Source: JASKKU01 sp964416905 (GTDB lineage: Archaea; Nanobdellota; Nanobdellia; Woesearchaeales; JASKKU01). Taken from it: a stretch of 33,917 bases of DNA. Both the position numbers and the translations under genes were made by a program. The stretch lies in assembly GCA_964416905.1 (NCBI GenBank), contig CAYQFL010000007.1:1-33917 (forward strand), in the 5' to 3' direction. Positions 1 through 7,151 of the stretch are shown here, one piece after another (the first letter of the stretch is position 1; each line of letters opens with the position of its first letter). Under the pieces are notes generated by a model, which made no database searches, was not told the origin of the DNA, and saw only the letters and a program-made list of their open reading frames with translations.

Positions 1-54
1 TCCTCAGGTTGGCAGGATTACAGAACTGCAAATGTTTACATCTATAAAAATTAG
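1..54 (+). CDS. possible C-terminal end of an upstream protein (partial)
   Basis: Frame 1 is open from the window edge to a TAG at 52-54 and would encode a tail ending GWQDYRTANVYIYKN. The aromatic, Asn/Tyr-rich composition resembles the end of an exported or beta-rich protein, but 17 residues cannot identify a family. Frame 2 is also open, to position 70, so the frame choice is a judgement. Confidence 0.3.
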   Translation, partial: SSGWQDYRTANVYIYKN

Positions 55-185
55 AGCAGAATATACGTAAGCTATTCGAAAAATTTAAATATAAAAATCA
101 CTATTTAAGATAAAGTTTAATTTTATTTTAATTCAATTTATCCATCAAGGCCTCACAGATTAACGCCCTACATAACTTAATATTC

Positions 186-797
186 ATGAAGTATGATGAA
201 GAGTTTATTAAAGCTGCGTATAATGCGTTTTCATTAAGATACTTAATTCTAAATTCAGAAAGATTTCTTCAACACCAGATGTATGAATTCTTATCTTATT
301 TGCCTTCAGATGCTGTTATCTTGGATGCCGGCTGCGGCACAGGTCGAGACACAGATGTTTTCTCTGAAGAAGGTTATACTGCTTATGGCATAGACTTCTC
401 GCCTAAGATGATTAAAGAGGCGAAAAAGCATTACAAAGGCAAGTTTTTAGTGAGAGACATTTTAAATACCAAATTTAAAGACGAAAAATTTGATGGCATC
501 TGGGCAAACGCTTCTTTGATTCATATGCCAAAAGATAAGCTTGTTCTGGCGCTTAGAGAGTTCTTCAGGATTCTAAAGCCGAACGGTTTTCTGTTTTTTA
601 ACGTTATGAAAGGCTCGAAAGATATGATTGAAATAGAAAAGAAAAACTTCTACGAAGGTAAATTGCCAATTTCTTTTTATGAAAAAGATGAAATTAGTGA
701 ATTAGTATCAAACAATGGTTTTCATGTTGTAAAAACTTATGTTGAGACTGATGATACTCATGAATGGATTGATCTTTTATGCAGAAAACGCGCTTAG
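186..797 (+). CDS. class I SAM-dependent methyltransferase
   Basis: A 203-residue class I (Rossmann) methyltransferase that transfers a methyl group from S-adenosylmethionine to an unidentified acceptor. Motif I is clear at residues 47-53 (DAGCGTG), followed by YGIDFSPKMIKEA at the end of strand beta-2 and FDGIWANASLIHM around residues 105-120. This is the Methyltransf_11/25 pattern of small-molecule methyltransferases. There is no NPPY motif, so it is probably not a nucleic-acid base methylase. It is soluble, with no signal or membrane segment. The ATG at 186 has no Shine-Dalgarno motif. The nearest TATA-like stretches (84-98 and 112-126) would leave a 40-70 nt leader, so the start is less secure than elsewhere. 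The downstream gene has its own promoter, so no operon is evident. Confidence 0.85.
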   Translation: MKYDEEFIKAAYNAFSLRYLILNSERFLQHQMYEFLSYLPSDAVILDAGCGTGRDTDVFSEEGYTAYGIDFSPKMIKEAKKHYKGKFLVRDILNTKFKDEKFDGIWANASLIHMPKDKLVLALREFFRILKPNGFLFFNVMKGSKDMIEIEKKNFYEGKLPISFYEKDEISELVSNNGFHVVKTYVETDDTHEWIDLLCRKRA

Positions 798-841
798 GTT
801 CATGTTAATGATTTCTAAGTTTTATTAATCTCCACAATCAC

Positions 842-853
842 AAAATTTAAAAC
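842..853 (+). promoter_or_regulatory. TATA box of rfcL
   Basis: AAAATTTAAAAC is centred about 29 nt before the ATG at 877. This fits a leaderless or near-leaderless archaeal transcript. Confidence 0.55.
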
Positions 854-876
854 ACTTAACTTCTTGTTAATTTCTT

Positions 877-2082
877 ATGAGTTGGCAGATAAAGTATAGA
901 CCAAAGAGGATTAAAGACATTGTGGGCCAGAATTCAGCTATAGAAAAACTTGTTGATTTTATAAGTAGTTATAAGAGATACTCAAAAAAAGCAGCATTCC
1001 TTTATGGTCCTCCAGGTGTTGGTAAGACCTCTTCAGTTTATGCTATTGCTAATGAATTAAACCTTGAATTAATTGAATTGAATGCCTCTGATTTCAGAAA
1101 TAAAGATATCATCCAGAATATTGTGGGCAATGCAATAGCTCAAAGGTCACTTTTCTTTAAACAGAAAATAATTTTAATTGATGAGGTTGATGGCGTTGCA
1201 GGCAGGGAAGACCGTGGAGGTCTAAGTGAAATTGCTAAGATTATAAAAACAACCACTGTTCCAATAATTCTAACTGCCAATGATCCTTTTGATAGCAAGT
1301 TCTCTTCGCTTAGGAAACTTTGTTTGATGATAGAATTTGAAAGATTATCTTATAGATCCGTTTTGATATATCTTAAGAAGATCTGCGCTATTGAAAACAT
1401 ATCTTTTGAGGAAAATGCTCTTAAGAAAATAGCAATAAACTCTCACGGCGATATGAGAGCCGCAATTAATGATTTATTTTTAGTTGCAGCCTACGATAAA
1501 AAAGTAAATGAAGAGAACCTTTCAGTTCTTCCAAGCAGGGATGTAGAAGAAACTATGATGCAGGCTTTAGTCAAAGTCTTGAAGGTTAAAGATTTTAATG
1601 TTTCCAGAAGAGCTTTTGACAATGTTTCCTTATCACCAGATGAATATATCCTTTGGATTGAGGAAAATATGCTTAAAGAGTATGAAGACCTGGATGACAT
1701 AGATAATGCATTGGATGCACTTTCAAAGGCTGATATTTTCATGTCTCGCATAAGACGGTGGCAGTACTGGAGGTTTTTAGTGTACTATCTTGATTATATC
1801 ACTGCAGGGGTTTCCCTTGCCAAAAAAGAGCAATACAAAAAGTTTGTTTCTTATTCAAGGCCAAGAAGAATGTTGACCTACTGGATTTACAATAATAAGT
1901 ACAAATTATTGAATTCTGCTCTCGTGAAACTCTCAAAAGTACTGTATTCTTCTCCTAACAGAATAAGAAGAACGATGCTTCCATTTTTGCCAACCTTATT
2001 GAAAAACGATTCAAATTTTTCAAAATATTTAAAAAATGAAGTGGGATTAACTGATGAAGAAGTGCTCGCTTTAATGAAATAA
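877..2082 (+). CDS. rfcL: replication factor C large subunit (clamp loader)
   Basis: The 401-residue large subunit of the archaeal clamp loader, which opens the PCNA ring and loads it onto primed DNA using ATP, in complex with RfcS. The AAA+ core shows Walker A at 44-51 (GPPGVGKT), Walker B with D102, E103 and D105 (LIDEVD) and sensor 1 TAND at 133-136. The small-subunit SRC arginine-finger motif is absent, as expected for the large subunit. The remaining ~200 residues are the helical collar and a basic C-terminal part, ending in EEVLALMK with no obvious PIP box. Length is slightly short for the family (about 400-500). The N-terminus MSWQIKYRPK matches the family start and follows a TATA box. 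glyS begins 28 nt downstream and may be co-transcribed. Confidence 0.95.
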   Translation: MSWQIKYRPKRIKDIVGQNSAIEKLVDFISSYKRYSKKAAFLYGPPGVGKTSSVYAIANELNLELIELNASDFRNKDIIQNIVGNAIAQRSLFFKQKIILIDEVDGVAGREDRGGLSEIAKIIKTTTVPIILTANDPFDSKFSSLRKLCLMIEFERLSYRSVLIYLKKICAIENISFEENALKKIAINSHGDMRAAINDLFLVAAYDKKVNEENLSVLPSRDVEETMMQALVKVLKVKDFNVSRRAFDNVSLSPDEYILWIEENMLKEYEDLDDIDNALDALSKADIFMSRIRRWQYWRFLVYYLDYITAGVSLAKKEQYKKFVSYSRPRRMLTYWIYNNKYKLLNSALVKLSKVLYSSPNRIRRTMLPFLPTLLKNDSNFSKYLKNEVGLTDEEVLALMK

Positions 2083-2109
2083 GCTGTTATTTTTATTTAA
2101 GGTGATTAA

Positions 2110-3534
2110 ATGAATCTCGAAGAACTTTATTCCTATGCGAAAAAGTATGGTTTTGTATTCCCTAGTGCTGAGATTTATGGTGGGTTTTCAGGTTTCTACG
2201 ATTTTGGTCCTTTAGGTGCAGAGTTGAAACGAAACATTGAATCATTATTATGGAAGAGATTTGTGACTCAAAAGAATTTTGTGGTTGGCATAGATGGTTC
2301 TATTATTACAAATCCTCAAGTCTGGAATGCTTCAGGTCATACACAAAATTTTACAGACCCTGTTTTAGTATGCAATAAATGCAATTCCAGGTTTAAAGCA
2401 GATTCTTTTGTTGAGGACCTTACTTCAGAACCTGTTGAAGATTTAGCTTCTTTTATTGAAGAAAAAAAACCAAAGTGTCCCAACTGTGGTGATGAACTAA
2501 AATTTCTTGGACGAACAAACTTAATGTTTGAAACCGTTGCTGGAACAAAAGATAAAACTTATCTTAGACCTGAAACTGCTCAACTAATTTTCATTAATTT
2601 TAAACAAGTTATGAACTCTTTTAAGATTGATTTGCCTTTTGGCATTGCTCAGCTTGGTAAGTCCTTTAGGAATGAAATTTCGCCAAGGGATTTTCTTTTC
2701 AGGCTGAGAGAGTTTAACCAGTTTGAGATTGAATTCTTTGTTGATCCTGAAGAGGCAAATAATTGTCCTTTCTTTGATAAAATAAAAGACAATAAAATCT
2801 TGATTTTGAGTGAAGAAGACCAGAAGAATAAACAAAAAGCTCGAAAAGTAAAGATTAAGGATTTATTAGGCAAAGCAACCCAATGGCATCTTTACTGGCT
2901 ATGGGAATTCTACCAGTTCTTTGTGGATTTAGGTATAAAGCCTGAGAATCTTAGATTAAGAGAGCATCTTAAAGAAGAATTAGCGCATTATGCTAAAGCT
3001 TGTTTTGACATAGAATACAAGTTTCCTTTCGGATGGAAAGAAATACATGGCTGTGCTTACCGTTCAGATTTTGATTTAAAGCAGCACCAAACCTTCTCAA
3101 AGACAAAGATGGAAGTGTTTGATCAAAAGAAGAATAAAAGATATATCCCTCATGTTATTGAACCTTCGCAAGGTATCGAAAGGGCTTTCCTAGCAATAAT
3201 GTTTGAGGCTATTAAGGATGATAAACTAATGATAAGTAAGCAGTTAGCTCCAATAAAGGTTGGCATTCTACCGGTTTTCAATAAAGATGATTTTGTTGGC
3301 AAAGCAAATGAGCTCTTTGAAGAGATTACTAATAAAGGATATTCCGCAATGATTGATACTAGGGGACCTTTTGTTAAGAGGTATGATTATCACAATAAGA
3401 TTGGCACATTCTTGACGATAACACTAGATTATCAAACTTTAGAAGACGGCTCTTTCGTAATAAAATTTAGAGATGAGGATAAACTAGTTAGGGCTAAGGA
3501 TGTTAATGAAGTTTTCAAGCTTTTAGAAAACTAA
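2110..3534 (+). CDS. glyS: glycyl-tRNA synthetase (class II)
   Basis: Charges tRNA-Gly with glycine using ATP. The 474-residue protein is of the eukaryotic/archaeal alpha2 type. The N-terminal motif YGGFSGFYDFGPLG and an inserted zinc-ribbon-like CxxC...CxxC (residues ~93-127) come first. Class II motif 2 follows (FRNEISPRDFLFRLREF), then motif 3 (PHVIEPSQGIERAFLAIM) and a C-terminal anticodon-binding domain (from about APIKVGILPVF). GGTGATT at 2101-2107, just before the ATG at 2110, is a close Shine-Dalgarno match and fixes the start. The gene follows rfcL by 28 nt on the same strand. Its stop overlaps the end of the convergent Fic gene by 4 nt. Confidence 0.96.
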   Translation: MNLEELYSYAKKYGFVFPSAEIYGGFSGFYDFGPLGAELKRNIESLLWKRFVTQKNFVVGIDGSIITNPQVWNASGHTQNFTDPVLVCNKCNSRFKADSFVEDLTSEPVEDLASFIEEKKPKCPNCGDELKFLGRTNLMFETVAGTKDKTYLRPETAQLIFINFKQVMNSFKIDLPFGIAQLGKSFRNEISPRDFLFRLREFNQFEIEFFVDPEEANNCPFFDKIKDNKILILSEEDQKNKQKARKVKIKDLLGKATQWHLYWLWEFYQFFVDLGIKPENLRLREHLKEELAHYAKACFDIEYKFPFGWKEIHGCAYRSDFDLKQHQTFSKTKMEVFDQKKNKRYIPHVIEPSQGIERAFLAIMFEAIKDDKLMISKQLAPIKVGILPVFNKDDFVGKANELFEEITNKGYSAMIDTRGPFVKRYDYHNKIGTFLTITLDYQTLEDGSFVIKFRDEDKLVRAKDVNEVFKLLEN

Positions 3535-4454
3535 CCTTGTTTTATTTTCTTATCAATTGTTTTAGCCATATAATCTTCGTATTCATTGTTTAACTTTATT
3601 GCAAAGTACTTGAAAAGTTTTCGTTCTTCTCTGGTTAAGTATGTTAGTTCTTTATCTTTCCTATGAGATAAACATGCTTTGTCTAGAAGGTGAGAATAAT
3701 ATCTTCGTTCTCCTAAGGGGATTAATAGTGGGAGTATTTCTTTAGAATATAAGTAAGCATTAGACCAGGTTCTTGCGCTTCTACCGTTTCCATCCGAGAA
3801 AGGGTGAATTCTCACAAAATGATAATGGATATGGAATGCTTTTTGTATATAATCAATCTTTTTATTCTTTAAAATCTCCTCTTCAACTCTTCCAAGTTCG
3901 CATTGAATTTCATAATATGACTGTGGCGGGATATATTCTGCTCCGTTAATTAACACAACCTTATCCCTTATCTTTGCTCTATCGTCTATTATGCTTAATA
4001 TTGCAAATATCTCTGATAAAGTTGGCTCGGATTTTTTATGGTATACATCACAGAGTTCTCTGAATGCTCTTTTAATGTGAGAAATCTCCTGCTTTACCTC
4101 TCGCTTTATGCCTTTTTTGGCTGAAGGATTTAAGTCTTTTAAAAATAGCTTTTTTGCAAAATCATACTTGTCCCTCTCAAGAAGATAAGCATTTAAGACG
4201 CTTTTGCTCTCACTGTTAAATGATTTTGAATATTGCTCCTGTTCCTGATTTTCTATATTCGTTGTTTTTTCCGTATCTATGATTTGTTTTGAATATTGCT
4301 TTCGTTCGTGGTTCCATGCTTCTATTGTAATTACTTTTTCCTTTTTTTTACCGCATTTCAATACACGCTCGCATTCGTCAGAAAAAATCAACTGTCTATT
4401 CTCGTAAATCTCAGAGATTAACTCCTCCAAGGTTGGATTTTTATAGCGGGGCAT
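3531..4454 (-). CDS. Fic/DOC family protein
   Basis: Fic-domain enzyme that most likely transfers AMP (or another nucleotide phosphate) to a hydroxyl side chain of a target protein. The catalytic Fic motif HPFSDGNGRSAR is intact, with the His base, acidic metal ligand and phosphate-binding GNGR. A convincing inhibitory (S/T)xxxE(G/N) helix is not visible. The N-terminal ~110 residues carry a tandem duplication around QYSK. I place the start at 4454 (MPRYKNPTLEEL) rather than the longer 4511, because TTTATATA lies 26 nt upstream of 4454, giving a leaderless mRNA. The extra residues would be encoded across that promoter. It is divergent from the radC-like gene and ends 4 nt inside glyS. Target unknown. 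Confidence 0.85.
   Translation of the reverse strand: MPRYKNPTLEELISEIYENRQLIFSDECERVLKCGKKKEKVITIEAWNHERKQYSKQIIDTEKTTNIENQEQEQYSKSFNSESKSVLNAYLLERDKYDFAKKLFLKDLNPSAKKGIKREVKQEISHIKRAFRELCDVYHKKSEPTLSEIFAILSIIDDRAKIRDKVVLINGAEYIPPQSYYEIQCELGRVEEEILKNKKIDYIQKAFHIHYHFVRIHPFSDGNGRSARTWSNAYLYSKEILPLLIPLGERRYYSHLLDKACLSHRKDKELTYLTREERKLFKYFAIKLNNEYEDYMAKTIDKKIKQG
4224..4300 (-). repeat. 63-bp-spaced direct repeat inside the Fic gene
   Basis: TTTTGAATATTGCT occurs at 4224-4237 and 4287-4300, exactly 63 nt (21 codons) apart. The encoded segments NHERKQYSKQ and NQEQEQYSKS are alignable, so this is an in-frame tandem duplication in the linker before the Fic core. Confidence 0.65.
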
Positions 4455-4476
4455 GAATAAAATAACAAACAAGTGA

Positions 4477-4484
4477 TATATAAA
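4477..4484 (-). promoter_or_regulatory. TATA box of the Fic gene
   Basis: TTTATATA on the minus strand is centred 26 nt before the start codon at 4454. Confidence 0.65.
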
Positions 4485-4501
4485 CTTTTCGTCACCGTGA
4501 G

Positions 4502-4557
4502 GTAACATCAAATTTCTTTACATAATCTTGAAATCTTTTCAAGTCTAGCTGTGTTAC
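4502..4557. repeat. nested inverted repeats between the Fic and RadC-like genes
   Basis: CTTGAAA (4527-4533) and TTTCAAG (4537-4543) form a perfect 7-bp inverted repeat with a 3-nt spacer. It is flanked by a wider pair, GTAACA (4502-4507) and TGTTAC (4552-4557). All lie between the two divergent TATA boxes. This is a candidate operator or upstream activator site shared by both genes; function is inferred from position only. Confidence 0.45.
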
Positions 4558-4558
4558 A

Positions 4559-4566
4559 TTTATATT
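4559..4566 (+). promoter_or_regulatory. TATA box of the RadC-like gene
   Basis: TTTATATT is centred about 26 nt before the ATG at 4589, which supports that start over the ATG at 4574. Confidence 0.55.
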
Positions 4567-4588
4567 GTTCTAAATGAATAATTTATCT

Positions 4589-5200
4589 ATGGTTATTAAT
4601 CAAGAGCAGTTTCAAGTAGATTTTAAAGATTTTACAGATACAGAGCTTTTATCTTTTCTTTTAGATGCTAAATCAGATATTTTTGTTAAAGAAATCCCTC
4701 TCTCCCAGGTCTTAAATTCTGATGCTTTTGAATTAATAGATGAATTAAGTTTAAGCTTTGATAAGGTGATTAAAATAAGAGCTCTTCAAGAATTGATAAA
4801 AAGGGTTAAGGGAAATAGAACTCTTAACAAAGTAAACTCAAGCAGGGATGTTTTCAACCTGTTTTTTGATGAATTAAAAGATAAAGAACAAGAGCATGTT
4901 TTTCTTTTGGCTTTAGATTCATCAAACAATATTCTTGATAAGAGCCTGCTTTATATTGGAACATTAAATGAAACAATTGTTCATCCAAGGGAAATTCTTA
5001 GGAAATTATTCAAAGTAGCTCCTGCAAGATTTATCTTGGTCCATAATCACCCTTCAGGGGATCCACAGCCTTCAGAAAAAGATAAGAAGATTACTTTAAG
5101 AATAAAGAAAATTGCTGATTTAATCAAGATTCCTTTATTAGACCATGTGATTATAGGCTTTAATGATTACTACAGTTTCAAAGATTCTAAGTTGATTTAA
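4589..5200 (+). CDS. RadC-like JAB/MPN domain protein
   Basis: A RadC (YeeS/DUF2466) family protein of about 203 residues. The JAB/MPN metal-binding core is complete: GTLNETIVHPREI, then HNHPSGDPQPSEKD (the HxHP...S...D ligands) and LDHVIIGFNDYYSFKD at the end. The bacterial family is often called a DNA repair protein, but its biochemical role is unproven. The N-terminal helix-hairpin-helix half is poorly conserved (ELSLSFDKVIKIRALQELIKR). The family is mainly bacterial, which suggests lateral acquisition. I prefer the ATG at 4589 (MVINQEQFQ) because of TATA spacing; 4574 is the alternative. It is divergent from the Fic gene, with shared intergenic inverted repeats. Confidence 0.85.
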   Translation: MVINQEQFQVDFKDFTDTELLSFLLDAKSDIFVKEIPLSQVLNSDAFELIDELSLSFDKVIKIRALQELIKRVKGNRTLNKVNSSRDVFNLFFDELKDKEQEHVFLLALDSSNNILDKSLLYIGTLNETIVHPREILRKLFKVAPARFILVHNHPSGDPQPSEKDKKITLRIKKIADLIKIPLLDHVIIGFNDYYSFKDSKLI

Positions 5201-5211
5201 GTTTAAAAGAT

Positions 5212-5285
5212 TGGTAATGATACCAGGGCTGGAATCCCTGAGCTCATACTTATCACCCGGGAGCGGGAACCCTGGCGATAATATG
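5212..5285. ncRNA. GC-rich foldable island, candidate structured RNA
   Basis: In a window of about 30% GC this stretch is mostly G/C and can form several stems. TGGTA (5212-5216) pairs with TACCA (5221-5225), and CAGGG (5224-5228) with CCCTG (5236-5240). A long hairpin starts at 5245: CATA-C-TTATC (5245-5254) pairs with GATAATATG (5277-5285) with one bulged C. Inside it CCGGG (5257-5261) pairs with CCTGG (5271-5275) through one G-U. CCAGGG (5223-5228) can alternatively pair with CCCTGG (5270-5275). It lies between the RadC-like stop (5200) and the convergent acidic small gene. TTTAAAAG at 5202-5209 could serve as a promoter. No tRNA, rRNA or canonical C/D or H/ACA boxes were recognised, and strand is undecided. 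Confidence 0.45.
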
Positions 5286-5329
5286 AAGTGTTAAAAAGAA
5301 TTAAAAATTTTTTGAAAGCTCAATATAAA

Positions 5330-5464
5330 TCAATATTTTTCGAAGCCTTCCATGAAGCCTTCTTCCTCTGGAGAGATTTCGTCGTCTTCTAATAAATCAG
5401 TAGCTTTGTCTTCTTCGAGCACGAAATCCTCCTCTTCCGCATAATCTTCTTCGTTTTCAAACAT
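5330..5464 (-). CDS. small acidic protein, 44 residues
   Basis: An open frame from ATG at 5464 to TGA at 5330 encodes MFENEEDYAEEEDFVLEEDK..., ending EEEGFMEGFEKY. About half of the residues are Asp or Glu and there is no Cys or membrane segment. The ordered-looking tail ISPEEEGFMEGF and the regular codon pattern suggest a real gene rather than chance. A weak TATA-like ATATTAAAAAC lies about 30 nt upstream (5492-5502). Family not recognised; such acidic micro-proteins often act as protein-binding modulators, which here is speculation. Confidence 0.6.
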   Translation of the reverse strand: MFENEEDYAEEEDFVLEEDKATDLLEDDEISPEEEGFMEGFEKY

Positions 5465-5541
5465 CTTAATTAATTTTGAAGGAACTGCGTTTTTAATATT
5501 TGTTATGTTAAAAAATATATTTTGTAGAACACAGTAATACT

Positions 5542-6138
5542 TTACTCTTTTTTAGAAGCATAAACTCGATAACCGCTTTTTTTACCAAGAACAACAGAGT
5601 TTCCAAAAACTTCGTTCATTTTCTCCATTAAGCTAACGCCGCCTTTTTTGTGCCTTGCTACTAAGTTTAAATAACCGCCTTTATTTAAATGGTCAAAAGA
5701 TTCTTCAATTAGTCTAAAGCAAGTTTTTTTGCCAGCAGTTTGTGGCGGATTTAAAAGAATAAAATCAAAAGGTTCATCTATGTTTTTTAATCCATCTGAT
5801 TTGATTACTTTAATCCTGTTATTGAGCTTTAGCTTTTTTGCATTTAATTTAGCAATTTCAACAGCTCTTTCATTAATGTCGCTCATAGTAACTTTAATAT
5901 TAGGATATTTTGTAGCAAGATATAATCCAACAACACCATAACCACATCCTAAATCTAAAACCTTAGAGTTATCTTGCACATTGTTGTATTTCAAAAGAAC
6001 TTTTGTTCCTAAATCAACTTTGTCTTTTGAAAAGAGGCCTGTAGCACTGAACAATTTGAATTTAACAATACCATCATCAAACTCAATCTCTTTAAGTACT
6101 TTCTTTGATGTGGGTTTTTCTGTAAAGTAATGTTCCAT
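5542..6138 (-). CDS. RsmC-like class I methyltransferase
   Basis: A 198-residue methyltransferase of the RsmC/RlmG small-domain type, which methylates the N2 of guanines in ribosomal RNA in characterised members. The start HYFTEKPTSKK, the family phrase ATGLFSKDKVDLGT, motif I VLDLGCGYGVVG and the catalytic NPPQ motif (LLNPPQTAGKKTCF) are all present. The last marks N-methylation of a nucleic-acid base. It lacks the inactive duplicated N-terminal domain of bacterial RsmC, as usual for archaeal versions. The start at 6138 is supported by a TATA box 28 nt upstream (6162-6170), which it appears to share with divergent sepF. Exact rRNA target unknown. Confidence 0.88.
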   Translation of the reverse strand: MEHYFTEKPTSKKVLKEIEFDDGIVKFKLFSATGLFSKDKVDLGTKVLLKYNNVQDNSKVLDLGCGYGVVGLYLATKYPNIKVTMSDINERAVEIAKLNAKKLKLNNRIKVIKSDGLKNIDEPFDFILLNPPQTAGKKTCFRLIEESFDHLNKGGYLNLVARHKKGGVSLMEKMNEVFGNSVVLGKKSGYRVYASKKE

Positions 6139-6161
6139 TGCAAAAATAAAAAATCAAAAAC

Positions 6162-6170
6162 TTTATATAA
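6162..6170. promoter_or_regulatory. shared divergent TATA element
   Basis: TTTATATAA is nearly symmetric. It lies 28 nt before the methyltransferase start (6138, minus strand). For sepF (plus strand) it predicts transcription from about 6192. No second good TATA is visible for either gene, so one element may serve both directions. Confidence 0.5.
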
Positions 6171-6229
6171 TTTATTTCTTAATTCTATTACAAACACGCT
6201 TATTTTTAATGCCAAAGGAGGTTAAAAAA

Positions 6230-6646
6230 ATGTTTGACTTTTTTAAGAAGGTTCGAAGAAGCACTAATGAGTATGATATTGATGAAGGCGAGAGCAATTA
6301 TGTTGAACTAGATACTGATAAACTGGGTCTTAAAGAGAACACAAGAAAGATTCTAATAAAGCCTTTTGAATTAACTGATTTTGCGGATACAAAACCAATA
6401 ATCGATGCTTTAAGGGAAGGCAATGTGATTGCTTTGATTAACATAAGGCCGTTGAAAGAGAAAGATCAGATGGAAGTTAAGAGAGCTGTTGTTAAGATTA
6501 AGAAAACTGTTGATGCTATTGATGGCGACATTGCAGGTTTTGGTGAGGATTATCTTGTTGCAACGCCTCCTTTCGCAAGAGTCGAACGAAGAAAGAAACC
6601 TGTACAAAAACCAGAGCCTCAAGATGATGATTTTGTGAGCTTGTAA
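6230..6646 (+). CDS. sepF: SepF-family cell division protein
   Basis: Archaeal SepF, the membrane anchor for FtsZ at the division site. The N-terminus MFDFFKKVRR forms a short amphipathic membrane-targeting helix. It is followed by an acidic linker and the ~80-residue SepF core (IKPFELTDFADTKPIIDALREGNVIALINIRPL...AVDAIDGDIAGFGEDYLVATPPF style), which dimerises and binds FtsZ. I choose the ATG at 6230, giving 138 residues. A near-perfect Shine-Dalgarno AAAGGAGGT (6214-6222) sits 7 nt upstream, and it lies inside the coding sequence if the ATG at 6209 is used. The A/T-rich run after the stop may terminate transcription. It is divergent from the RsmC-like gene. Confidence 0.92.
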   Translation: MFDFFKKVRRSTNEYDIDEGESNYVELDTDKLGLKENTRKILIKPFELTDFADTKPIIDALREGNVIALINIRPLKEKDQMEVKRAVVKIKKTVDAIDGDIAGFGEDYLVATPPFARVERRKKPVQKPEPQDDDFVSL

Positions 6647-6676
6647 ATTGTTTTATTTTTATTATTCTATTTCTTT
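6647..6676 (+). terminator. T-rich terminator after sepF
   Basis: Directly after the sepF stop, runs of T interrupted by single A/G/C occur on the plus strand, the usual archaeal termination signal. Confidence 0.4.
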
Positions 6677-6841
6677 TTGTTGACTAATAACAAAGCTGTT
6701 TGTTTTTAAAACCAATTATAGAAAGGTTTATATGTAAACAGGTGTTCCCACTTTATAGGAGTACCATCCATTAGTAAGTCTTGAATCAAAATTAAAGTAT
6801 AAAAATAGTGAGTAAGGAAAGACCAAAACAAATAATCCTGA

Positions 6842-7075
6842 ATGATAAAAATGTATGAATATGAATGCATTCGTTGTGGAAAAAAATCGTATTCTTCATC
6901 AGAATACAGCTATTTAAAAAAGAAATATAAATACTGTGATAACTGCGGAGATTATATCTTTTATTCACAGAGAGAAATTGAAAGACATCGTGATTATAAA
7001 GGCTGGTTAGAACGAGAAAGTAGTGCTTTAGAGAAATTTATTCTTGAAACTAAAAAACTGAAGGATAAACAATAG
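6842..7075 (+). CDS. small zinc-ribbon protein
   Basis: A 77-residue protein of unknown function. The N-terminal half is a zinc ribbon of the CxxC...CxxC type (YECIRCGKKS then YCDNCGDYIFY); the C-terminal half is a charged helix (ERHRDYKGWLERESSALEKFILETKKL). Such proteins commonly bind nucleic acid or serve as assembly factors, but nothing here fixes the role. The start may be 6842 or the next ATG at 6851 (MYEYECIRC). TATAAAA-like sequence lies at 6797-6806. The ~150 nt before it also holds GTTTA-TATG-TAAAC at 6727-6740, so more than one promoter is possible. Confidence 0.7.
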   Translation: MIKMYEYECIRCGKKSYSSSEYSYLKKKYKYCDNCGDYIFYSQREIERHRDYKGWLERESSALEKFILETKKLKDKQ

Positions 7076-7110
7076 GTTTACTTTTATTTTTAGTTTTATC
7101 TACAAAAAAC

Positions 7111-7118
7111 TTTATAAA
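7111..7118 (+). promoter_or_regulatory. TATA box of the rps6e operon
   Basis: TTTATAAA predicts transcription start near 7141 with a short leader. The leader contains GTGAT (7142-7146), a Shine-Dalgarno match 5 nt before the ATG at 7152. Confidence 0.6.
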
Positions 7119-7151
7119 TCCTTTAGAATTCTTTGATTTTCGTGATAGAAA

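Noticed and set aside
152..166. GCCTCACAGATTA repeated near 150 and near 8900
   Set aside because: The match is a short 13-mer, one copy intergenic and the other inside the PP-loop gene, with no surrounding similarity. Probably chance.
3531..5200. Fic/RadC as a toxin-antitoxin system
   Set aside because: No small antitoxin gene or inhibitory helix motif is evident, and RadC is not a known Fic antitoxin.
5212..5285. The GC-rich island as a tRNA, C/D or H/ACA RNA
   Set aside because: There is no T-loop TTCGA, no 7-bp acceptor stem with anticodon arm, no paired RUGAUGA/CUGA boxes and no 3' ACA. I kept it only as an unclassified candidate.
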